Positions 1 through 5,048 of a DNA stretch of 7,548 nucleotides are shown one piece after another. The DNA is from Thermoplasmata archaeon (GTDB lineage Archaea; Thermoplasmatota; Thermoplasmata; Thermoplasmatales; Thermoplasmataceae). The DNA lies in NCBI GenBank assembly GCA_021835265.1, contig JAKBQK010000232.1:1-7548 (forward strand), written 5' to 3'. Positions within the stretch are counted from its first letter, which is position 1. The number at the start of each line of letters is the position of its first letter. Position numbers and translations under genes: made by a program. The notes below the pieces were generated by a model. It saw only the letters and a list, made by a program, of their open reading frames with translations, had not been told where the DNA came from and made no database searches.

Positions 1-5
1 TAAAC

Positions 6-25
6 TTTTTTTAAATTCGAAATAC
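6..25 (-). promoter_or_regulatory. possible outward-facing promoter or T-rich terminator at the left edge
   Basis: On the minus strand this stretch reads as a CGAA element followed by TTTAAAAAAAG, resembling a BRE plus TATA box. It would drive a gene lying left of the window. Read on the plus strand, the seven Ts at 6-12 could instead end transcription of an upstream plus-strand gene. The sequence does not decide between the two. Apart from this and the elements near 91-130, bases 1-150 hold nothing I can name. Confidence 0.2.
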
Positions 26-121
26 AAATATCGGACAAACATCTGACATAGTTAGCATCACTCTCAAAATGACATCAGATTTTTATTGGGTTTAAGTTAA
101 CAAGATTGGTATTGAGCCAAC

Positions 122-130
122 GTTTAAGAA
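122..130 (+). promoter_or_regulatory. TATA-like box for the FAH-family gene
   Basis: The sequence GTTTAAGAA is centred about 25 bases upstream of the ATG at 151. In archaea transcription starts roughly 22-27 bases downstream of the TATA box, so initiation at or next to this ATG, giving a leaderless mRNA, would fit. No Shine-Dalgarno sequence precedes the ATG. A similar TTTAAGTTAA at 91-100 is a weaker alternative. This is inference from spacing only. Confidence 0.4.
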
Positions 131-150
131 TACAGTATAATTGCATCCAT

Positions 151-1008
151 ATGAAGTTCTGTATGTTAAAAAACTATTCAGGAGGATTTCCATCCATTTG
201 CCTGAATGATAAATTCATCCAGCTCAAAGATATGGAGGAATTGATGGGTATAAGGACGCCGGATACGCTTGATGATATGATAAGAAATAGTGGTGTTGTG
301 GATAATCTTAGGCATATTGATTATAACAGAGGAAAAGTATCAAATTTACATAAATTAGAAAAAAATGAGGCTGAATATGCTATACCTATTTCACACCCTG
401 GAAAGATTTGGTCAATTGGTCTAAATTATATTGAACACGCAAGGGACCTGAATGTGAAACAGCCAGTCATGCCTGCCAGTTTCATGAAACCAAAAACCTC
501 AATGATAACTCAGGGAGAAAATATTGTAATTCCAAAAGGATGGGGGAGAATTACCGCGGAAGCAGAACTTGGCATAATCATTGGAAAGAAGGGGAAAAAT
601 ATCAGTGAAGAAGATGCAATATCACACGTTTTTGGTATAACTCCTATCATAGATATGACAGCCCTTGATATTCTTGAGCAGAATCCACGTTTTTTGACAC
701 TGTCAAAAAGCTTTGATACATTTTTTAGTATTGGACCGGAAATTGCAACAATAGATGATTTTCCAGATCTTCACACACTGAAGATAAGCACGATCAAAAA
801 TGGCAGGATAGAACACGCAAACATCGTAAAAAATATGATGTTTTCTCCTGAAAAACTCATTTCGTTTCACTCTAAAATTTTCACTCTGGAACCTGGAGAT
901 ATAATATCCACCGGTACTCCTGGTGCAGTCGAAATACAAAGTGGAGATAAGGTCAGATGTATAATCGAAGGTAAGAATAGTCTTTCACTGGAGAACAATG
1001 TAATCTAA
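151..1008 (+). CDS. fumarylacetoacetate hydrolase (FAH)-fold protein
   Basis: This is a 285-residue protein of the FAH superfamily: cytosolic, Mg2+-dependent enzymes that cleave C-C bonds, decarboxylate or dehydrate 2-oxo acids (acylpyruvases, oxaloacetate decarboxylases, sugar-acid dehydratases). The fold is clear. It has a short N-terminal domain (about 1-80), GLNYIEH at 90-96, the acidic metal pair E137 and E139 in AEAELG, the third metal ligand D168 in IDMTA, K186 in SKSFD, and the family signature TGTP at 254-257. Compared with human FAHD1, the catalytic H-x-x-E pair reads H96-A-R-D99, and the active-site Gln after DMTA is Leu175, so the substrate probably differs. The start is taken at ATG 151 because it follows a TATA-like box; the frame also opens upstream at TTG 106. 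The neighbour pyrE has its own promoter-like element, so the context does not indicate a pathway. The superfamily is sure; the reaction is unknown. Confidence 0.9.
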   Translation: MKFCMLKNYSGGFPSICLNDKFIQLKDMEELMGIRTPDTLDDMIRNSGVVDNLRHIDYNRGKVSNLHKLEKNEAEYAIPISHPGKIWSIGLNYIEHARDLNVKQPVMPASFMKPKTSMITQGENIVIPKGWGRITAEAELGIIIGKKGKNISEEDAISHVFGITPIIDMTALDILEQNPRFLTLSKSFDTFFSIGPEIATIDDFPDLHTLKISTIKNGRIEHANIVKNMMFSPEKLISFHSKIFTLEPGDIISTGTPGAVEIQSGDKVRCIIEGKNSLSLENNVI

Positions 1009-1059
1009 GGCTTCCCTGGCTGAGTGGGGTTATACAGCATCCTTAAATTAGTTAATTCT

Positions 1060-1069
1060 AAATATATCT
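1060..1069 (+). promoter_or_regulatory. TATA-like box for pyrE
   Basis: AAATATATCT is centred about 21 bases upstream of the pyrE ATG at 1085, and no Shine-Dalgarno sequence is present between them. This suggests pyrE has its own promoter and a leaderless or nearly leaderless transcript, rather than depending on read-through from the FAH gene 76 bases upstream. Confidence 0.4.
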
Positions 1070-1084
1070 AAATTTTATCCACTT

Positions 1085-1588
1085 ATGCTTAAAGAACTTC
1101 TTATTGAGGAGAATGCTGTAAAAAAAGGGAACTTCACACTTACATCGGGTAAGCAATCTGAATATTACGTTGATATAAAGGATGCGTGTGCTAGGCCCCA
1201 CATAATGAAGGAAATCGTACATGAAGTGGTTAAGAAACTGAATGCAAAGGTAGTCGCAGGGGTTGAGCTTGGTGCAGTACCTATTGTTATTGGTGTGTCA
1301 TATCAGATGAACATACCCTATCTTATAATAAGGAAAGAATCAAAACATGGTATGAAGAAACTGATCATAGGAAACCCAGAAAAAGGCTCAGAAGTAAACA
1401 TAATCGAGGATGTGGTTACAACAGGGAATTCTGTACTCAAGGCAGTTAATCTCCTGAGAGAAAATGGATGCATTGTAAACAGGGCGATTACAGTCGTTGA
1501 CAGGGAGGAAGGAGGTTATGAACTTCTAAGAGACAACGGAGTAGAACTAATATCTCTTGTAAAATTAAAGGAAATATTTCAAAAATAA
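1085..1588 (+). CDS. pyrE: orotate phosphoribosyltransferase
   Basis: The product transfers the phosphoribosyl group of PRPP to orotate, forming orotidine 5'-phosphate in de novo UMP synthesis in the cytosol. The protein has 167 residues, the compact size usual for archaeal OPRTs. Visible elements are the N-terminal FTLTSGKQSEYYVD segment (17-30), the ELGAVP loop (61-66), the RKESKHG catalytic-loop region (83-89), and the PRPP-binding signature IIEDVVTTGNSV (106-117), whose adjacent acidic residues E108 and D109 hold the ribose hydroxyls. The start ATG at 1085 gives the normal N terminus. No partner pyrimidine gene (pyrF, pyrB) is in the window. The stop codon lies only 4 bases from the stop of convergent eif6, so the two transcripts very likely overlap at their 3' ends. 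The UMP-synthase fusion seen in eukaryotes is absent. Confidence 0.95.
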   Translation: MLKELLIEENAVKKGNFTLTSGKQSEYYVDIKDACARPHIMKEIVHEVVKKLNAKVVAGVELGAVPIVIGVSYQMNIPYLIIRKESKHGMKKLIIGNPEKGSEVNIIEDVVTTGNSVLKAVNLLRENGCIVNRAITVVDREEGGYELLRDNGVELISLVKLKEIFQK

Positions 1589-1590
1589 AT
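1577..1590 (-). terminator. T-rich terminator candidate for the eif6 operon
   Basis: Read on the minus strand, the bases just after the eif6 stop are ATTTATTTTTGAAA, with a run of five Ts at 1585-1581 and more T-rich sequence beyond. Archaeal termination typically depends on such oligo-T tracts without a hairpin. The tract lies inside the last codons of convergent pyrE. Confidence 0.4.
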
Positions 1591-1592
1591 TA

Positions 1593-2246
1593 TCAGGAGA
1601 GTATATCATCTATTGCTGTCAGTTCTATGGAGGTAGTATCATTCCCAACAATTATTCCGTTTTTATTTGCCACTATACTCGAACCAACCATTGGACTTCC
1701 AAAGTTTGCTGTTCCGAGTTTTACTGAAACCTTGAAGAAATCTTTTAGAATCTCAATCTCATCATCTGTTGTTTCTGGATTAACGATCATGCCCTTGCTT
1801 GTGAGGACTGAACTGGAACCAACCGTTGGAAAACCACCTATGGTTCCCTGAATAGTCTCCACCCCAAGTGCATCTTCAATTGCCATAACACTTTTTTTGG
1901 AAAAATCTTCATGGACCATAGCTCCGTGATCATTAGCTACTATGTCATTTCCAACAGCATTTATCATGTCTTTCAGGAAGAGCACATTCCTCTGTCCTGT
2001 ATCAAAGTCAATATCCTTATTTCTATACATTCCACTGATTATTATCCCATTGGAATTCATAACTGAAAAAATTCCATACATTCCAGAATCATCCATGCGA
2101 CTCTTCCTGATATCAACCTGAAGAGATTCCTGTATGGCTTCTATTTCACTATCTTCAAGAGATGATGGTACTAAAACCATGTCATCCCAGGTGCGTAGAT
2201 AAAGTCCAATATAATTGTTCTCAAAGAGAGAAAGCTTCTTAATCAT
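1593..2246 (-). CDS. eif6: translation initiation factor aIF6
   Basis: This is a 217-residue archaeal IF6, which binds the large ribosomal subunit and stops it joining the small subunit until released; the eukaryotic counterpart also acts in 60S maturation. The protein is a five-fold pseudosymmetric propeller, and several of the repeated units are readable: VGNDIVANDHGAMVHEDFS (98-116), VGSSSVLTSKGMIVNPETT (142-160) and VGSSIVANKNGIIVGNDTT (187-205). Each has the small-residue, beta-strand, N/S-x-x-G-x-x-V pattern typical of the family, and the length is normal. Its ATG directly follows the TAA stop of rpl31e with no spacer, and no strong Shine-Dalgarno sequence is visible, so translation is probably coupled to rpl31e. 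It is the last gene of the minus-strand operon here; the next gene, pyrE, points toward it. Confidence 0.95.
   Translation of the reverse strand: MIKKLSLFENNYIGLYLRTWDDMVLVPSSLEDSEIEAIQESLQVDIRKSRMDDSGMYGIFSVMNSNGIIISGMYRNKDIDFDTGQRNVLFLKDMINAVGNDIVANDHGAMVHEDFSKKSVMAIEDALGVETIQGTIGGFPTVGSSSVLTSKGMIVNPETTDDEIEILKDFFKVSVKLGTANFGSPMVGSSIVANKNGIIVGNDTTSIELTAIDDILS
1660..1668 (+). terminator. T-rich terminator candidate for pyrE
   Basis: TTTTTATTT lies 72 bases past the pyrE stop, on the plus strand and inside the 3' part of convergent eif6. It is the first substantial plus-strand T tract downstream of pyrE. If used, pyrE mRNA would be antisense to the end of eif6. Confidence 0.3.
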
Positions 2247-2516
2247 TTATGGCATCAAAACTTCTATTTCTTCATTTTGTAATTTTAGAACCTTTACCTG
2301 GATGCTGGTTGGAATTTTGAACCTTCCTCTCTTCCATATCTCTTCATTAATTTTGCTATCTATCCAAACGTTTTCAATATCTGATTTAGTAAATTTTGCA
2401 ACATTCTCTCTAATTACCTTAATAGCTGTATCTGCCCTTCTCCTCTTGGAGCTGGCAAAGGCTTTTCTCAATGGGATATTCATAAGCATTTCATCATTAA
2501 CGCTATCTTCTGCCAT
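2247..2516 (-). CDS. rpl31e: large-subunit ribosomal protein L31e (eL31)
   Basis: This is an 89-residue ribosomal protein of the L31e family, found in archaea and eukaryotes but not bacteria, located near the peptide exit tunnel on the large subunit. Family features are IPLRKAFASSKRRRADTA (14-31), the basic helix continuing to IRENVAKF (35-42), and VWIDSKINEEIWKRGRFKIP (50-69), including the conserved VNE/INE-x-IW-x-RG pattern. Length is as expected. The ATG at 2516 is preceded by GAGGG with six bases between, a good Shine-Dalgarno for an internal operon gene. It begins 9 bases after the rpl39e stop, and its own stop abuts the eif6 start. Confidence 0.95.
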   Translation of the reverse strand: MAEDSVNDEMLMNIPLRKAFASSKRRRADTAIKVIRENVAKFTKSDIENVWIDSKINEEIWKRGRFKIPTSIQVKVLKLQNEEIEVLMP

Positions 2517-2522
2517 TTCATT

Positions 2523-2527
2523 CCCTC
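2523..2527 (-). promoter_or_regulatory. Shine-Dalgarno sequence of rpl31e
   Basis: GAGGG on the minus strand lies six bases before the rpl31e ATG and overlaps the TGA stop of rpl39e. It settles the start at 2516 over a nearby out-of-frame ATG, and indicates that internal operon genes use leadered initiation while promoter-proximal genes here lack such sites. Confidence 0.6.
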
Positions 2528-2681
2528 AAAGTTTCAAATTATTTCTTCTCCAGTGTCTCCTGTATGGATTCTGGGTTACCTTTCTATCAGTTCTCATTAT
2601 TACCCAACCAGGTACTCTCCTGTTCTGGTTGACCTTTCTCATTAATCTTATTTTTCTGCCTGTTTCCTTATTCCTACTCAT
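2526..2681 (-). CDS. rpl39e: large-subunit ribosomal protein L39e (eL39)
   Basis: This is a 51-codon gene, translated by hand from the minus strand. It begins [20 protein letters not shown] and ends [12 protein letters not shown]39e is among the smallest ribosomal proteins, an extended highly basic peptide lining the exit tunnel of archaeal and eukaryotic ribosomes. The family hallmarks are present: the K-x-x-x-R-K-x-x-L start, the central N-R-R-V-P-x-W-V-x-x-(R)-T segment (residues 20-31), and the terminal NPYRRHWRR (38-46). The length matches the family almost exactly. The start is 2 bases after the PDCD5-family gene's stop, behind a GGAGAT Shine-Dalgarno that lies across the end of that gene, so translational coupling is likely. 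It is easily missed in automated annotation because of its size. Confidence 0.95.
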   Translation of the reverse strand: MSRNKETGRKIRLMRKVNQNRRVPGWVIMRTDRKVTQNPYRRHWRRNNLKL

Positions 2682-2683
2682 CC

Positions 2684-3025
2684 TCATCTCCTCTCTATAT
2701 GTGTTTCTCTCTTTGTTTCTGTCATCCGTCCAAGTATCTGCTTTATTTCATCATCTGAAATTACTCTGTTGATTCTCCCCATGCCATACAACTGAATAAG
2801 CTGATTCTCCACGTTTTCAGCCACATCTGGTCTTACGAGCCTGACATTAGCAAGCCTTTCTCTTGCTGCGATATCAAGAATCTGCCTCAATATCTGCTGC
2901 TTTCTGGCCCTTTCTGCTTCCTGGGCATTTTTTTGCTCTTCTTCGGCCTGTTCCTGACCCTGAGCTCTCTGCATCTCCTCCATTCTTTTCCTTCTTAACT
3001 CTTCAAGCTCCCTGTCTGAATCCAT
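2684..3025 (-). CDS. PDCD5/TFAR19-family DNA-binding protein
   Basis: This is a 113-residue member of the PDCD5 family, whose archaeal members are annotated as DNA-binding proteins and whose human homologue is an apoptosis-linked factor; the archaeal role is not established. Residues 1-45 are an extremely charged, Glu/Gln/Arg-rich helix (starting [19 protein letters not shown]), followed by the compact three-helix core: [11 protein letters not shown] (40-50), the conserved [20 protein letters not shown] (54-73), and the [16 protein letters not shown] helix (83-98). The C-terminal tail is basic. A GAGG sequence overlapping the S19e stop, nine bases before the ATG, may serve as ribosome binding site. 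Placement between S19e and L39e is common in archaeal genomes and argues for a role tied to translation. Family assignment is firm; function is open. Confidence 0.9.
   Translation of the reverse strand: MDSDRELEELRRKRMEEMQRAQGQEQAEEEQKNAQEAERARKQQILRQILDIAARERLANVRLVRPDVAENVENQLIQLYGMGRINRVISDDEIKQILGRMTETKRETHIERR
2686..2693 (-). promoter_or_regulatory. Shine-Dalgarno sequence of rpl39e
   Basis: GAGGAGAT on the minus strand lies about four bases before the rpl39e ATG, inside the final codons of the upstream PDCD5-family gene. The purine-rich match supports the 51-codon reading and coupled translation. Confidence 0.55.
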
Positions 3026-3037
3026 GCCTATACGCCT

Positions 3038-3490
3038 CTAAAGATATTTCTTTAATTCTACCTGTTTCTCAGAAAGCGATTCCATTACCTGTTTTGATGC
3101 CTTCTGAAGCATTGCCTCTCCACCTGGAGATACGGATCTCCCCGTTTCCTTTTTAACCAGTAATCCAAGGTCTTGAAGTTCGTTGAGAACATGTCTCACT
3201 ATACTTCTACTGCCAGATGCGGGGTGATAGGGCTTGGATCCGCCATCCTTTTTTCCGCCATACTCTTCGCTAAGTCTCTGTATACCTATATTTCCCCTCA
3301 CATACACTTTCCTCAGTGTTGATGCGAGTCTTCTGTAGTACCAGTCTTCCTGTACCCAGCTCTTCTCTCTGTGAACACCTGATTTAAGGAATTCTGCCCA
3401 CTCTGGGACCTTAATCTTATCATTCTTACTGAACTCCTCAGTAAGCTTTTCAATCAAAAGGTCAGCAGGAACCTCTTTAACATTTACCAT
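3038..3490 (-). CDS. rps19e: small-subunit ribosomal protein S19e (eS19)
   Basis: This is a 150-residue S19e, an archaeal/eukaryotic small-subunit protein of the head domain with a winged-helix-like helical fold, needed in eukaryotes for 18S rRNA processing. Conserved blocks are W45 followed by QEDWYYRRLAS (47-57), LRKVYVRGNIGIQRL (59-73), YGGKKDGGSKP (77-87), SGSRSIVRHVLNELQDLGLL (92-111) and GRSVSPGGEAML (117-128). Length is normal. The start ATG at 3490 lies about 28 bases past a TATA box with no Shine-Dalgarno, so S19e is probably translated from a leaderless message. It is the first gene of the operon rps19e, PDCD5-family gene, rpl39e, rpl31e, eif6, with gaps of 12, 2, 9 and 0 bases. Confidence 0.95.
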   Translation of the reverse strand: MVNVKEVPADLLIEKLTEEFSKNDKIKVPEWAEFLKSGVHREKSWVQEDWYYRRLASTLRKVYVRGNIGIQRLSEEYGGKKDGGSKPYHPASGSRSIVRHVLNELQDLGLLVKKETGRSVSPGGEAMLQKASKQVMESLSEKQVELKKYL

Positions 3491-3513
3491 TAACTATCAC
3501 TCAGTCAATGTGC

Positions 3514-3522
3514 ATATAAAAA
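3514..3522 (-). promoter_or_regulatory. TATA box of the rps19e-eif6 operon
   Basis: The minus strand reads TTTTTATAT, centred about 28 bases upstream of the rps19e ATG. It is the clearest archaeal TATA element in the window and lies where a leaderless or very short-leader transcript would need it. The rest of the 3491-3658 spacer shows only the glnA 3' T tract and a short inverted repeat. Confidence 0.55.
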
Positions 3523-3610
3523 CCATTAATAACTTTTTCTTAAGAACCATGCATGTTTCCCATGCCAAATCGGAAGTGGTTGAACTCCTTTCGACTGTTT
3601 ATAAATATGG

Positions 3611-3628
3611 ATTGATTTAAACATCAAT
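3611..3628. repeat. short inverted repeat in the glnA-rps19e spacer
   Basis: ATTGAT and ATCAAT form six-base arms around a six-base A+T-rich centre (TTTAAAC-like). It lies downstream of glnA and about 100 bases upstream of the rps19e promoter. It could be a weak hairpin at the glnA 3' end or a protein-binding palindrome, but in A+T-rich DNA a repeat this short may be chance. Confidence 0.25.
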
Positions 3629-3629
3629 T

Positions 3630-3645
3630 AATTAAAAATTATAAT
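3630..3645 (-). terminator. T-rich terminator candidate for glnA
   Basis: On the minus strand the sequence 14-31 bases past the glnA stop is rich in T, including five consecutive Ts at 3638-3634. This resembles an archaeal oligo-T terminator and would separate glnA from the ribosomal operon that follows on the same strand. Confidence 0.4.
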
Positions 3646-3658
3646 TTAGGATGCTGAA

Positions 3659-4990
3659 TCACAGGGTTCCTAGATATCTATTCAATTCCCATTCTGTCAC
3701 ATGAGATCTGAAAGCATCCCATTCCTTCTGCTTTACTGTCAGATAGTTGTGATAGACATGTTTTCCAAGAATCTGTTCCATTAGCTTGCTTCCTTTCAGA
3801 TGGTGAATAGCTTCACCCAGACTTTCAGGCATAGACTCAATTCCTTCCTTCCTGCGCATTTCTGCATCCATATGGAAGATATCTTTCTCTGTGGGTTCCG
3901 GCAGTTCATATTCATTCTCCACTCCATCCATTCCCATTCCAAGCACGGTTGCAAATTGTAAATATGGATTTCCTGCTGGATCCGGGCATCTCAGTTCTAT
4001 CCTCTTCCTCATATTGACTCCTGCCGGAACTCTTATGAGGGCTGACCTGTTCTTGTTGGCCCACGAAATATAAACAGGGGCTTCATATCCAGGTATGAGC
4101 CTTTTGTATGAATTTACGGTGGAGGCAAGTATTGCTGATCCCTGGTTTATGTTTTTTAATATTCCAGCAGTGTAGTTCTTGGCAAGTTTGCTCAATCCGT
4201 ATTTGTCTTTCTCATCGTAAAAGAAGTTCTTTTTCTGATCTTTTCCCATTAGACTCTGGTGGATGTGCATACCAGATCCATTCAGGCCATTCAGCGGTTT
4301 TGGCATAAAGGATGCAAAGAGGTTCTGGTTTTCTGCTGCATTTTTTATGACACTTTTTAACACAGTAATTCTATCAGCCATTAGCATTGCATTTGAGTAT
4401 CTCAAGTCTATTTCATGCTGGCCAAAGGAAACCTCATGATGAGCCGCCTCTGGTTCATATCCAAGGATTCTTAGCTGTGTCAGTATTTCTAGTCTCACCT
4501 GAGCTGCCCTGTCATTTGGTGTGTGATCAAAGTACCCACTGTGGTCACTGGGTTCAGGAATAGGATCACCGTGTTCATTCTTCTTGAAAATGAAAAATTC
4601 AAACTCTGGACCAACATAAAACTCCATTCCCCTGTCCCAGACCTTCTTCAAATTTCTTTCCAGAACATATCTCGGATCGCCAGGGAATCTTGTACCATCT
4701 GGATTATAGATATTGCACAGGTACCTTGCTGCGTTTCCCTGACTGCTATAGGGATATACAGCATATGTATCCAGATCAGGAACAGCTCTCATATCAGATT
4801 CTTCTATCTGTGCATAACCAGCCACTGAACTGCCATCAAAGACAACCCCCTCATTAAGGGCATCTTCAAACCTGTTCTTCGGAAGAGTAAGTGTTTTCAC
4901 TCTTCCCAGAATATCGGTGAACTGCATATACAAAAACTCAACCTGTTCCTTCCTCAGTCTCTCTAGACTGGTTTGGATTTTATCTTCCAT
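3659..4990 (-). CDS. glnA: glutamine synthetase, type I (alpha-like)
   Basis: This enzyme makes glutamine from glutamate, ammonia and ATP, the main ammonia-assimilation step, as a cytosolic dodecamer. The 443 residues match the GSI-alpha length (about 444), without the extra segment of GSI-beta. Active-site elements are complete: FDGSS with D52, metal ligands E129/E131 in GPEFEFF, E186 and E193 in HHEVSFGQHE, H242 in NGSGMHIH, the flap NSYKRLIPGYEAP with E303, NRSALIR with R315/R320, and E332/R334 in IELRCPDPAGNPYL. Two regulatory positions differ. The arginine that precedes IEESDM in Bacillus GS (R62) is Gln61, and the position of the enterobacterial adenylylated tyrosine (Y397) is Phe372. 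The ATG at 4990 follows a TATA-like element without a Shine-Dalgarno. The gene is monocistronic by appearance, divergent from nnrD, with no glnK or amt nearby. Confidence 0.97.
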   Translation of the reverse strand: MEDKIQTSLERLRKEQVEFLYMQFTDILGRVKTLTLPKNRFEDALNEGVVFDGSSVAGYAQIEESDMRAVPDLDTYAVYPYSSQGNAARYLCNIYNPDGTRFPGDPRYVLERNLKKVWDRGMEFYVGPEFEFFIFKKNEHGDPIPEPSDHSGYFDHTPNDRAAQVRLEILTQLRILGYEPEAAHHEVSFGQHEIDLRYSNAMLMADRITVLKSVIKNAAENQNLFASFMPKPLNGLNGSGMHIHQSLMGKDQKKNFFYDEKDKYGLSKLAKNYTAGILKNINQGSAILASTVNSYKRLIPGYEAPVYISWANKNRSALIRVPAGVNMRKRIELRCPDPAGNPYLQFATVLGMGMDGVENEYELPEPTEKDIFHMDAEMRRKEGIESMPESLGEAIHHLKGSKLMEQILGKHVYHNYLTVKQKEWDAFRSHVTEWELNRYLGTL

Positions 4991-5005
4991 GGTGATCCCA
5001 TGTGA

Positions 5006-5017
5006 ATAAACATAAAG
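5006..5017 (-). promoter_or_regulatory. TATA-like element for glnA
   Basis: CTTTATGTTTAT on the minus strand is centred about 21 bases upstream of the glnA ATG, consistent with a leaderless start. The whole divergent spacer with nnrD is only 58 bases, so this element and the nnrD element at 5021-5030 nearly touch. Confidence 0.4.
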
Positions 5018-5020
5018 TTT

Positions 5021-5030
5021 TTTCTAAAAG
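5021..5030 (+). promoter_or_regulatory. TATA-like element for nnrD
   Basis: TTTCTAAAAG is centred about 23 bases upstream of the nnrD ATG at 5049, the right distance for a leaderless transcript. The match to an archaeal TATA box is only moderate. It sits back-to-back with the glnA element. Confidence 0.3.
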
Positions 5031-5048
5031 AAAGGGCTACATTATGTC

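Noticed and set aside
106..150. TTG at 106 as start of the FAH-family gene
   Set aside because: The extra 15 residues have no counterpart that I recognise in the family, there is no Shine-Dalgarno or well-placed TATA box, and ATG 151 is about 25 bases from a TATA-like element.
1008..1040. tRNA-like string GGCTGAGTGGGG after the FAH gene
   Set aside because: It resembles a D-arm of leucine or serine tRNA, but no acceptor stem, anticodon arm or T-arm can be built in the 76-base gap before pyrE.
2215..2772. 185-codon plus-strand open frame with a hydrophobic, membrane-like translation
   Set aside because: It lies antisense to rpl31e, rpl39e and parts of their neighbours, which are certain genes. 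Complements of Lys/Arg/Glu-rich codons naturally give Leu/Ser/Phe-rich translations, so the apparent membrane character is an artefact.
3549..3620. 23-codon plus-strand mini-frame in the glnA-rps19e spacer
   Set aside because: No Shine-Dalgarno, no convincing TATA box at the right distance, and no recognisable sequence; frames this short arise by chance.
3870..3920. Tyr361 in NEYELPEP as a possible adenylylation site of glutamine synthetase
   Set aside because: Aligning from MDG(V/I)xN onward places the enterobacterial Tyr397 at Phe372 in KDIFHM, and GSI-alpha enzymes are not adenylylated; Tyr361 is not equivalent.
3891..4828. Three plus-strand open frames across glnA
   Set aside because: All are antisense shadows of the glutamine synthetase coding region, with no family resemblance or initiation signals.
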